From contig NZ_CP188257.1 in the NCBI RefSeq assembly GCF_049994355.1, positions 1,116,001-1,180,000 of the forward strand: a DNA stretch of 64,000 nt, read 5' to 3'. Origin of the DNA: Angustibacter sp049994355. Its GTDB lineage: Bacteria > Actinomycetota > Actinomycetes > Actinomycetales > Angustibacteraceae. Each line of letters starts with the position of its first letter. Position 1 is the first letter of the stretch. The notes under the pieces are model-generated. The model had not been told where the DNA came from. It saw only the letters and a program-made list of their open reading frames with translations, and did not search any database. Position numbers and translations under genes: made by a program. This document shows, piece by piece, positions 57,043 to 64,000 of the stretch.

Positions 57043-57804
57043 GTGGGTTTGCGCAACCTCGTCTATGGCGTCTACGAGCGCCGGCTGGCGGCGTCCCTCG
57101 CTCCGACCGCGATCCCTCGGCACGTCGGCGTGATCGTCGACGGCAACCGGCGATGGGCACGTGCGGCCGGTGCCGGCTCGGCCGTCGGGCACGCCGCCGG
57201 GGCGGACAACATGGAGCGCCTGCTGCAGTGGTGCGACGAGGTCGGCGTCGAGGTCGTCACCCTGTGGCTGCTGTCCACCGACAACTTCAACCGGCCACCC
57301 GAAGAGCTCGCCGCCCTGATGCCGATCATCGAGGACCTCACTGAGCGGATCGCCGCGACCGGCCGCTGGCGGGTGCACCCGGTGGGCGCGCTCGACCTGC
57401 TGCCGGACGACACCCAGCGCACGCTCAAGGAGCTGGACGAGCGGACCCGCCACATCAGCGGGCGGACCGTCAACGCGGCGATCGGCTACGGCGGCCGACG
57501 CGAGATCGCCGACGCCGTCCGCTCCCTGATGAAGGAGCACGCGGCCAAGGGCACCTCGATCGAGGAGCTCGCCGAGATCCTGGACGTCGAGCACATCAGC
57601 GAGCACCTCTACACCCGTGGCCAGCCCGACCCCGACCTGGTGATCCGCACCTCGGGCGAGCAGCGACTCGGCGGTTTCCTGCTCTGGCAGAGCGCGCACA
57701 GCGAGTTCTACTTCTGCGAGGCGTACTGGCCGGACTTCCGCAAGGTCGACTTCCTGCGCGCGCTGCGCGCGTACGGCCAGCGCGAGCGTCGCTTCGGCAC
57801 CTGA
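57043..57804 (+). CDS. Short-chain cis-prenyltransferase (UPP synthase family)
   Basis: A 253-residue cis-isoprenyl diphosphate synthase. The diphosphate-binding motif is VIVDGNRRWARAAG, with LWLLSTDNFNRP, and the C-terminal PDPDLVIRTSGEQRLGGFLLWQSAHSEFYF and WPDFRK regions. It is closer to the mycobacterial Z-farnesyl diphosphate synthase type than to the decaprenyl enzyme, judged from the VYERRL N-terminus. GTG at 57043 with GAAGGGG five bases upstream is preferred; ATG at 57022 is a possible alternative. It provides short cis-prenyl precursors for cell wall lipid carriers. Confidence 0.92.
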   Translation: MGLRNLVYGVYERRLAASLAPTAIPRHVGVIVDGNRRWARAAGAGSAVGHAAGADNMERLLQWCDEVGVEVVTLWLLSTDNFNRPPEELAALMPIIEDLTERIAATGRWRVHPVGALDLLPDDTQRTLKELDERTRHISGRTVNAAIGYGGRREIADAVRSLMKEHAAKGTSIEELAEILDVEHISEHLYTRGQPDPDLVIRTSGEQRLGGFLLWQSAHSEFYFCEAYWPDFRKVDFLRALRAYGQRERRFGT

Positions 57805-57833
57805 CGTCCGGCGCCCAGCGCACCGTGTGGCGT

Positions 57834-57885
57834 CGATGAGGTACGCGAACCCGGGGTGATCACACCGTGCTCGCGTACCTCATCG
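57834..57885. terminator. Inverted repeat between convergent genes
   Basis: CGATGAGGTACGCGA (57834-57848) and its exact complement (57871-57885) flank a 22-base loop containing GTGATCAC. It lies 30 bp after the prenyltransferase stop and 44 bp before the stop of the convergent GGDEF-EAL gene. A bidirectional terminator is likely, though the loop is unusually long. Confidence 0.65.
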
Positions 57886-57928
57886 GGTCACACGTCGAGG
57901 CTGCTGGAGCCGGCCGGCGCCACGGTGC

Positions 57929-60253
57929 TCAGCCCGCGGCACGCACCGTGCGGGCCGCCTCGCGACGCAGGGTGGCCAGCACCTCCTCGAGCGGCTGCGG
58001 CCGGGCGTACAGGTAGCCCTGGCCGTCCGCGCAACCGGCCAGCCGCAGGACGTCGGCCTGCGACTCACGCTCGATGCCCTCGGCGACGACGTCCAGCTCC
58101 AGCGCGGAGGCCATCACCAGGATGGCGTCGACCAGGGCTCGCGAGCGCGGCAGGTGGTCGATGTCGCGCACGAACGAGCGGTCGATCTTGACCACGCCGA
58201 CCGGCAGGTGCTGCAGGTAGCCGATCGAGGAGAAGCCGACCCCGAAGTCGTCGATGGACAGCCGGGCGCCGGCCGCGGTCAGGTCGTCCAGGGTCGCTGC
58301 GGTGTGCGGGTCGTCCTGGACCAGCACGGTCTCGGTCATCTCCAGCACCAGCCGGGAGTCGCCGAACGCGGCTACCGCGGCGCCGACCTGCGGCAGGAAG
58401 TCGGGGTCGTGCAGCTGGTGGGCGGACATGTTCACGGCGAGGTCGATCGGACCGCCGGCGGCTTGCACCAGCGCGGCCGAGTCGGCGACCACCTGGGCCA
58501 GCACGCGCCGTCCGAGCGGGACGATCAGCCCGCTGTCCTCGGCTGCCGGGATGAACAGGTCCGGCGGCACCAGCGCTCCGTCGCGGCGCCAGCGCACCAG
58601 CGCCTCGACCCCGCCGATCCGGCCGGTGGTCAGGCTGACCACCGGCTGGTAGTGCACGACCAGGTCGCGGTCGATCCCGGTGCGCAGGGCCTCGATCAGC
58701 TCCAGACGCAGGATGCGGTCGGTGCGCAGCGAGTCCTCGTAGAGCCGGTACTGGCTCTTGCCCATGCCCTTGGCGCTGTACATGGCCATGTCGGCGTTGC
58801 GCATCACCTCGGCGGCGTCGTCCCCGCCGCTGGACAGCACGACACCCACGCTGGTGCTGACCACCACGCCGTGCCCGGCCACGACCGCCTCCCGGCGGAC
58901 CGCGGTCAGCACCCGCTGGCAGATCTGCTCGAGCTCCTTGACGTCCCAGACCTCGGTGAGCAGGATGGCGAACTCGTCGCCGCCCAGCCGGGCGACGCAG
59001 TCGTCCGCGCGGACGGTTGGGGTCAGCCGCTCGGCCACGATGCGCAGCAGCTCGTCGCCGGCCATGTGCCCGAAGCGGTCGTTGACGGACTTGAACCCGT
59101 CCAGGTCGAGGTAGAGGACGGCGACCTGGCTGCGGGCGTTCGCGCCGGCCAGCGCCGCCTCGAGCCGCTCGTTGAACTCCACCCGGTTGGGCAGGCCGGT
59201 CAGCCCGTCGGTCCGGGCCTGGCGGCCGAGCTGCTCGACCAGGGCGAGCCGGGCGAAGGTCTGCTCGCCGACCCCGGCCAGCGACTCCAGCGCTTGGCGG
59301 TCCAGCTCGTTGTCGTTGCTGCCGAGCTGCCCTCGCGGAGCGACGAGCCAGGTGGGCTCGGCGCGTCCGACCACGGGGGCGCCGACCTCCTTCTCGCCGG
59401 GTGCGGTGTCCCGGACGCCGGTCTGCGGGCGGTCCAGCACCAGCTCGGCGTGCTCGTCGAGCAGGCCGACCACCTCGCTCGGTGACTCGGCGCCGAAGAT
59501 CGCCTGGGTGGCCTCGAACAGGCTCTTCAGTCGTCGCCGCTGCTCGGCGTGCCTGCTCAGCGCCTGGCTGGCGATCAGGATGGTGGCCAGCGGCACCCCG
59601 AGCAGCAGGCTGGCCCACGGCGGCAGCGCGCGCATCACCAGCCCGGCCAGGTAGCCGAGGCTGTCGATGCCGACGAAGACCAGGCCGGCGAGCACGGCGC
59701 TGTTGTGCCGCAGCTGCGACCCGAAGCTGCTGCGCTCCTCGATCGCGACCGAGACGGCCGAGACCAGGTAGTCGAGCATGAAGAACACGACGCAGCCCGC
59801 ACCGACCGCGACGAGCTCGGCTGGCGACGTCCGCCCGAGGCCGTCGCCGAGCTGCATGACCAGGACCGCAACGGTGCCGCAGATGATCGTGATGGCGATG
59901 TTGAACAGCCGGATGTCGAGCCGCTTGCGCTTCCACAGCTGGGTAGCCGCCTGACCGATCGCCCACATGGTCAGTGCGCCGTGGGCATCGCCGAGCACCA
60001 CGAGCGTGACCAGGACGGCCGACTCGAAGCCCACCTCGATGCCGACGCCGTGCCGGGAGAGCCGCAGCGGGAACTGGGACAGCAGGACGATCAGCGGGAC
60101 GCCGACCAGGCAGGACAGGAACCAGCGGCTGTCCATGCCGCCGGAGAGGGCAAAGGCGATCGCGGCGCCTGCGCCGAGCGCGGCACCGATGAGCATCACC
60201 GCGAGGTCGAAGGCCCAGCTCGCGCTGGACTTCCCCTCGGGAGCAGCCTGCAT
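57929..60253 (-). CDS. Membrane GGDEF-EAL c-di-GMP enzyme
   Basis: A 774-residue protein with an N-terminal membrane domain of about six to eight helices (15-230, MASE-like), a linker, a GGDEF domain and an EAL domain. The cyclase motif GGDEF is intact (424-428), and an inhibitory I-site RADD lies five residues before it (415-418). The phosphodiesterase motif EAL is at 550-552, with DDFGVGFSS and the ENG-like and EGIE segments present. Both activities are therefore possible; the net direction cannot be predicted. It converges with the prenyltransferase gene. Confidence 0.93.
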   Translation of the reverse strand: MQAAPEGKSSASWAFDLAVMLIGAALGAGAAIAFALSGGMDSRWFLSCLVGVPLIVLLSQFPLRLSRHGVGIEVGFESAVLVTLVVLGDAHGALTMWAIGQAATQLWKRKRLDIRLFNIAITIICGTVAVLVMQLGDGLGRTSPAELVAVGAGCVVFFMLDYLVSAVSVAIEERSSFGSQLRHNSAVLAGLVFVGIDSLGYLAGLVMRALPPWASLLLGVPLATILIASQALSRHAEQRRRLKSLFEATQAIFGAESPSEVVGLLDEHAELVLDRPQTGVRDTAPGEKEVGAPVVGRAEPTWLVAPRGQLGSNDNELDRQALESLAGVGEQTFARLALVEQLGRQARTDGLTGLPNRVEFNERLEAALAGANARSQVAVLYLDLDGFKSVNDRFGHMAGDELLRIVAERLTPTVRADDCVARLGGDEFAILLTEVWDVKELEQICQRVLTAVRREAVVAGHGVVVSTSVGVVLSSGGDDAAEVMRNADMAMYSAKGMGKSQYRLYEDSLRTDRILRLELIEALRTGIDRDLVVHYQPVVSLTTGRIGGVEALVRWRRDGALVPPDLFIPAAEDSGLIVPLGRRVLAQVVADSAALVQAAGGPIDLAVNMSAHQLHDPDFLPQVGAAVAAFGDSRLVLEMTETVLVQDDPHTAATLDDLTAAGARLSIDDFGVGFSSIGYLQHLPVGVVKIDRSFVRDIDHLPRSRALVDAILVMASALELDVVAEGIERESQADVLRLAGCADGQGYLYARPQPLEEVLATLRREAARTVRAAG

Positions 60254-60442
60254 GACGACGGGTCTCCTGTGGTCGGGGTCGGGCTTCCCCTCGTGCTCAC
60301 CATCGGTACGTCAGGGCCCCGACTGGAGGGCTGGCGTTCACCCGATCGCTGCGGCGTGTTGGCTCGGGACCGCTCCGTGCGCGGCGTAGCGTCCAACGTG
60401 ACGGGCCGGCTCCCTGCCAGTCCGTCCGGGAGGCCCACGTGA

Positions 60443-60460
60443 CGCGACCTGCAGGTCGCG
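60443..60460. promoter_or_regulatory. 18-bp perfect palindrome upstream of the PIN-PhoH gene
   Basis: CGCGACCTGCAGGTCGCG lies in the 300-bp gap (60254-60553) between the divergent GGDEF-EAL and PIN-PhoH genes, 93 bp before the PhoH start. Other short GC-rich stems follow it. The rest of the gap shows no convincing gene; promoters for both genes must be here, but no clear -35/-10 pair was found. Confidence 0.45.
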
Positions 60461-60553
60461 GGGAGGGCCGGATCTCGGCCCTCACGGGGGCCCGGTCCCG
60501 GCACCTGACCCGCGGACGTGGCCGGGGTGCGACCCCGGCCCAGGGGAGCCCAC

Positions 60554-61849
60554 GTGATCACTGATCGACGGACGTTCGTGCTCGACACCTCCGTGCTGCT
60601 GTCCGATCCGCGCGCCATGCTGCGCTTCGCCGAGCACGAGGTCGTGCTGCCGGTGGTGGTCGTGACCGAGCTGGAGGGCAAGCGGCACCACCCGGAGCTC
60701 GGCTACTTCGCTCGCACCGCGCTGCGCCTGCTGGACGACCTGCGGGTCAAGCACGGTCGGCTGGACGCTCCCCTGCAGCTGGACGACGGCGGCACCCTGC
60801 GGGTCGAGCTGAACCACACCGACGCGACGACACTGCCGGCCGGCTTCCGGCTGGCTGACAACGACACCCGCATCCTGGCGGTGGCCAAGAACCTCGCCGA
60901 CGAGGGTGCCCAGGTGACCCTGGTCAGCAAGGACCTGCCGCTGCGCGTCAAGGCGTCAGCGGTCGGTCTGGTCGCCGAGGAGTACCGGGCCGAGCTGGCC
61001 GTGGACACCGGCTGGACCGGGATGGCCGAGCTCGAGGTCACCGCGGACGACGTGGCGACGCTGTACGACGAGGGCCACCTGGACCTGGCCGCGGCCGCGG
61101 ACCTGCCCTGCCACACCGGCGTGGTGCTGGTCTCCGAGCGGGGCAGCGGGCTGGGGCGGACCACCCCGGACAAGCAGGTCCGCCTGGTGCGCGGCGACCG
61201 TGACGCGTTCGGGCTGCACGGGCGCAGCGCCGAGCAGCGGATCGCCCTGGACATGCTGCTGGATCCCGACATCGGCATCCTCAGCCTCGGCGGGCGGGCC
61301 GGCACCGGCAAGAGCGCGCTGGCTCTGTGCGCCGGGCTGGAGGCCGTGATGGAGCGGCGCCAGCACCGCAAGGTCATCGTCTTCCGACCGCTGTACGCCG
61401 TCGGCGGCCAGGACCTCGGCTACCTGCCGGGCACCGAGGCCGAGAAGATGGGCCCGTGGGGCCAGGCCGTGTTCGACACCCTCGGCGCGCTGATCAGCAG
61501 TGAGGTCGTCGAGGAGGTCATGGACCGCGGCATGCTCGAGGTGCTGCCGCTGACCCACATCCGAGGTCGCTCGCTGCACGACGCCTTCGTGATCGTCGAC
61601 GAGGCCCAGTCGCTGGAGCGCAACGTGCTGCTCACCGTGCTCAGCCGGGTCGGGCAGAACTCCAAGGTCGTGCTCACCCACGATGTCGCGCAGCGGGACA
61701 ACCTGCGGGTGGGCCGGCACGACGGCGTCGCGGCGGTCATCGAGGCGCTCAAGGGTCACCCGCTGTTCGCGCACGTCACGCTGACCCGCTCCGAGCGCTC
61801 GCCGATCGCGGCTCTGGTCACGGACCTGCTCGAGGGGCTCGAGGTCTGA
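60554..61849 (+). CDS. PIN-PhoH (PhoH2-type) RNase/helicase
   Basis: A 431-residue fusion of a PIN RNase domain (1-140) and a PhoH P-loop ATPase domain (about 230-430). PIN acidic residues are in FVLDTSVLLSD, TELEGKRH and ADNDTRILAVA. PhoH motifs are LGGRAGTGKSALAL (Walker A), FVIVDEAQSLE (Walker B) and HIRGRSLHDA. PhoH2 proteins unwind and cleave RNA and are often partnered with a small antitoxin, but no such gene is seen upstream. GTG at 60554 has GGGGAG five bases upstream. Confidence 0.93.
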   Translation: MITDRRTFVLDTSVLLSDPRAMLRFAEHEVVLPVVVVTELEGKRHHPELGYFARTALRLLDDLRVKHGRLDAPLQLDDGGTLRVELNHTDATTLPAGFRLADNDTRILAVAKNLADEGAQVTLVSKDLPLRVKASAVGLVAEEYRAELAVDTGWTGMAELEVTADDVATLYDEGHLDLAAAADLPCHTGVVLVSERGSGLGRTTPDKQVRLVRGDRDAFGLHGRSAEQRIALDMLLDPDIGILSLGGRAGTGKSALALCAGLEAVMERRQHRKVIVFRPLYAVGGQDLGYLPGTEAEKMGPWGQAVFDTLGALISSEVVEEVMDRGMLEVLPLTHIRGRSLHDAFVIVDEAQSLERNVLLTVLSRVGQNSKVVLTHDVAQRDNLRVGRHDGVAAVIEALKGHPLFAHVTLTRSERSPIAALVTDLLEGLEV

Positions 61850-61873
61850 GCCACCCTCACCCGTCGTCCATGA

Positions 61874-61932
61874 ACTTGTGACGCGTTGTCGGGTCTCAGC
61901 CCTCGCTGAGACCCCGCCAACGCGTCACGAGT
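61874..61932. repeat. Dispersed palindromic element, copy 2
   Basis: An imperfect inverted repeat (61874-61899 and 61906-61932; two mismatches and one extra base) lies 25 bp after the PIN-PhoH stop. It shares its arm sequence (ACTTGTG-x-CG-x-GTTGT, GTCTCA next to the loop, mirrored ending GTCAC-x-AGT) with the element at 14702-14763. It can act as a terminator here, but its recurrence suggests a repeat family. Confidence 0.75.
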
Positions 61933-62199
61933 CGTGTCCGAACGTGTGTGACGGGTCACGATCTTGACGTTGCGTGCGCAATTATCACTCTGCGTCGAGC
62001 CAGTCGTGATGGTTCTGTGTGCACCGTTTGCGCGCGGTTCGTACCTGTGCGCAGGGTGGTCGACGAACTGAGATCACCCCTGGTCTCGGCTCCCCGGCGC
62101 CTACCGGCGTCGTCGGGGCCGTTCGGGCGCCCGTGTGCGCATCCCCTGGGGCGGGCCGTGACGGCGCCGCCCGGCGGGCCCGGACCGGGGTGACGCAGA

Positions 62200-62226
62200 C
62201 CGTGCCGCTTCGCACGCGGGGCACGG
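62200..62226 (+). promoter_or_regulatory. Leader hairpin before the secreted SLT-like gene
   Basis: CCGTGCC (62200-62206) and GGCACGG (62220-62226) pair just upstream of the GGAAGG ribosome binding site (62232-62237). The 310-base gap from 61933 to 62243 is unusually long for this window and contains no convincing gene. A c-di-AMP riboswitch, common before such wall-hydrolase genes, was looked for but its conserved blocks were not found. Confidence 0.35.
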
Positions 62227-62243
62227 CCGATGGAAGGTACTTC

Positions 62244-62879
62244 GTGATTCGACGCGCCCTGCGCCGGCCCCTGCTGTCCAGCATGACCGCCCTGGCCGCC
62301 ACTGCCGCGGTGGCCGCGGGCATCGCCACGAACGAGAAGGAACCCGCCGAGGCGGTGAGCCCGCGCATGCAGGTGACCGCCGACGTCATCGCCGAACGCA
62401 TCGAGGTCGACCCCCGCCCGATGGTCGCCCGACACAGGCTCGCTTCGGACGCCGCCCAGCACCGCGCCATGCTCGCCGCCGTCGCGAAGGCCAAGGCGGC
62501 CCGCCGCAAGGCCGCCAAGGCGCGCGCTGCCGCCCGTGAGCGGGCCAGCCGCGCCAAGGAGCGCGCCCGCCTGCAGTCGATGGACCCGCGCTCGATCGCC
62601 AGGAGCCTGCTCGGTGACTACGGCTTCAGCTCGGGCCAGTACGGCTGCCTCGACTCGCTCTGGCAGAAGGAGAGCGGCTGGAGCCTGCACGCGTCCAACG
62701 CCTCGTCCGGCGCCTACGGCATCCCGCAGGCCCTGCCCGGCAGCAAGATGGGCACGGTCGCCGGCGACTGGAGGACCAACCCGGTGACCCAGATCAAGTG
62801 GGGCCTGCAGTACATCCGCTCCAGCTACGGCTCGCCCTGCGCGGCCTGGTCGCACAGCCAGGGTTCCGGCTGGTACTGA
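62244..62879 (+). CDS. Secreted lysozyme-like (SLT/aggregation-promoting-factor type) protein
   Basis: A 211-residue exported protein. The N-terminus is basic and then hydrophobic (MTALAATAAVAAGIAT), a signal peptide or anchor. A central Ala/Lys/Arg-rich helical segment (about 75-115) follows. The C-terminal domain (about 125-211) has YGCLDSLWQKESGWSLHASNASSGAYGIPQALPGSKM and WGLQYIRSSYGSPCAAWSHSQGSGWY, the lytic-transglycosylase-like fold with catalytic Glu in KESGW. It probably cleaves or remodels peptidoglycan. GTG at 62244 with GGAAGG is chosen; the frame remains open upstream but is unlike coding sequence. Confidence 0.88.
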   Translation: MIRRALRRPLLSSMTALAATAAVAAGIATNEKEPAEAVSPRMQVTADVIAERIEVDPRPMVARHRLASDAAQHRAMLAAVAKAKAARRKAAKARAAARERASRAKERARLQSMDPRSIARSLLGDYGFSSGQYGCLDSLWQKESGWSLHASNASSGAYGIPQALPGSKMGTVAGDWRTNPVTQIKWGLQYIRSSYGSPCAAWSHSQGSGWY

Positions 62880-64000
62880 TCAGCTGGTCGGCCGGGCCAT
62901 GGCGTCGACGTCCAGCGCGGCGTCCAGCTGCTGCTCGGTGAGCTCCCCGCGCTGCACGTAGCCGAGATCCAGCACGGCCTGCCGGATCGTCGTCCGGTCG
63001 GTCACCGCCTTCTTGGCCACCGCGGCGGCCGCCTCGTAGCCGATCACCCGGTTCAACGGGGTCACGACGGACGGCGAGGACTCGGCCAGCTCGCGGCAGC
63101 GCTCGACGTCCGCCACGAGCCCGTCCACGCACCCGTCGGCCAGCAACCGGCAGGCGGCGGCCAGCAGCCGGGTCGACTCGAGCACTGCGCGCCCCATGAC
63201 CGGCATCATCACGTTCAGCTCGAAGCTGCCGCTGGCGCCGGCGAAGGTCACCGTCGCGTCGTGGCCGATGACCTGCGCGCAGACCTGCAGGGTGGCCTCG
63301 GGGAGCACCGGGTTGACCTTGCCGGGCATGATGCTCGACCCCGGCTGCAGATCTGGCAGCCGCAGCTCGCCCAGGCCGGTCCGCGGGCCCGAGCCCATCC
63401 ACCGCAGGTCGTTGCACAGCTTGACCAGGCTCACCGCGACGGTGCGCAACTGCCCGGACAGCTCCACCAGGCCGTCCCGGGCACCCTGGGCCTCGAAGTG
63501 GTTGCGCGCCTCGCGCAGCGGCAGACCGGTGGCCGCGGCCAGCTCGGCGACGACCTGCTCGGCGAAACCGGGCGGGGTGTTGATCCCGGTGCCGACCGCC
63601 GTCCCGCCGAGCGGCACCTCGGCCAGCCTGGGCAGCGTCGAGCGCAGCCGCTCCACGCCGGCCAGCATCTGCGCCGCGTAGCCGTCGAACTCCTGACCCA
63701 GCGTCACCGGCACAGCGTCCATCAGGTGCGTCCGCCCGGCCTTCACGACGTCGGAGAACTCGGCAGCCTTGCGCCGCAACGACTCCGCGAGGTGCTCCAG
63801 TGCGGGCACCACGTCGTTCACCACGGCGTCGGTGGCGGCCAGGTGCAGGCCGGTGGGGAACGTGTCGTTGCTGGACTGCGACGCGTTCACCTGGTCGTTC
63901 GGGTGCACCGCACGCCCGAGCTCGGCGCTCGCCAGCCGGGCCAGCACCTCGTTGACGTTCATGTTGGTCGAGGTTCCCGAGCCGGTCTGGAACACGTCGA
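62880..64000 (-). CDS. fumC: Fumarate hydratase class II, C-terminal part (partial)
   Basis: The gene runs off the window; 373 residues are visible. FumC interconverts fumarate and malate in the TCA cycle. Visible motifs are FQTGSGTSTNMNVNEV, the substrate-binding NDQVNASQSSNDTFPT, AGRTHLMDAVPVTLGQE and the superfamily signature GSSIMPGKVNPV with the catalytic Ser loop. The missing N-terminus would contain roughly 90 residues. It converges with the SLT-like gene, with adjacent stop codons. An in-window ATG near 63995 is an internal Met, not the start. Confidence 0.95.
   Translation of the reverse strand, partial: DVFQTGSGTSTNMNVNEVLARLASAELGRAVHPNDQVNASQSSNDTFPTGLHLAATDAVVNDVVPALEHLAESLRRKAAEFSDVVKAGRTHLMDAVPVTLGQEFDGYAAQMLAGVERLRSTLPRLAEVPLGGTAVGTGINTPPGFAEQVVAELAAATGLPLREARNHFEAQGARDGLVELSGQLRTVAVSLVKLCNDLRWMGSGPRTGLGELRLPDLQPGSSIMPGKVNPVLPEATLQVCAQVIGHDATVTFAGASGSFELNVMMPVMGRAVLESTRLLAAACRLLADGCVDGLVADVERCRELAESSPSVVTPLNRVIGYEAAAAVAKKAVTDRTTIRQAVLDLGYVQRGELTEQQLDAALDVDAMARPTS

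Noticed and set aside
61933..62243. c-di-AMP (ydaO) riboswitch before the SLT-like gene
   Set aside because: The conserved GGGTGAA and CCGTCAGC-type blocks are absent; only a short hairpin is visible.

Overview
The window is 64 kb of high-GC DNA with strong third-position G/C bias, many GTG starts, frequent 1-8 bp ATGA-type gene overlaps and several probable leaderless genes. A mycothiol conjugate amidase (mca), a stand-alone LigD-type polymerase, DUF4307, a PIN-PhoH protein and a short cis-prenyltransferase point to an actinobacterium (Actinomycetota) that makes mycothiol. Genus is not determinable from sequence alone; a soil-type, trace-gas-oxidising lineage fits the content. No rRNA, tRNA, CRISPR array, insertion sequence or phage gene was recognised.

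Layout. 1-4.7 kb: end of an ABC-2 permease, LigD-like polymerase, ArsR-SRPBCC pair with a clear promoter/operator, greA, DUF4307, mca. 4.6-9.1 kb: envelope glycosylation genes (GT2-GtrA, GT39) and an ApbE-like flavin transferase. 9.1-16.6 kb: FAD oxidoreductase, an HTH regulator divergent from a DoxX-folE-ferredoxin reductase operon, tryptophan 2,3-dioxygenase, NiCoT transporter, DinB protein. 16.7-27.9 kb: a form I aerobic CO dehydrogenase locus in two converging operons. One (+) has XdhC, CoxD-like MoxR ATPase, CoxE-like VWA protein and three uncharacterised small proteins. The other (-) has a 79-aa leader protein, coxM, coxS, coxL (with the form I AYRCSFR loop), an XdhC-YHS fusion, coxG and five consecutive small single-pass membrane proteins. 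28-32.2 kb: NTF2-FMO monooxygenase, M20 amidohydrolase, exported intradiol dioxygenase.

32.2-35.1 kb is a decayed patch: a truncated universal stress protein, a DosR/DevR-like response regulator whose DevS-like kinase survives only as fused fragments, a PNPOx-fold protein, and an arsC/arsR pair joined head to head by a deletion that removed the ArsC catalytic loop.

35.2-46.2 kb: a ten-gene operon for non-phosphorylating L-fucose (or related 6-deoxysugar) breakdown with its own ABC importer. It runs from sugar to pyruvate plus L-lactate and ends in lldD, which turns the lactate into pyruvate. A divergent GntR/FadR-type regulator and repeated AGACATC half-sites around a good promoter suggest the control circuit. 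46.2-52.8 kb: polyhydroxyalkanoate genes (phaZ, acyl-CoA dehydrogenase, phaC, acyl-CoA ligase) and a divergent PucR-type regulator. 52.8-64 kb: tautomerase/TetR pair, DUF255 thioredoxin-fold protein, hemolysin III, cis-prenyltransferase, GGDEF-EAL protein, PIN-PhoH, a secreted SLT-like protein and the C-terminal part of fumarase C.

Taken together the locus describes an aerobic heterotroph able to oxidise atmospheric or local CO, use plant/microbial deoxysugars and store carbon as PHA. The least explained parts are the CO dehydrogenase-linked small membrane proteins and the small proteins of the converging accessory operon.
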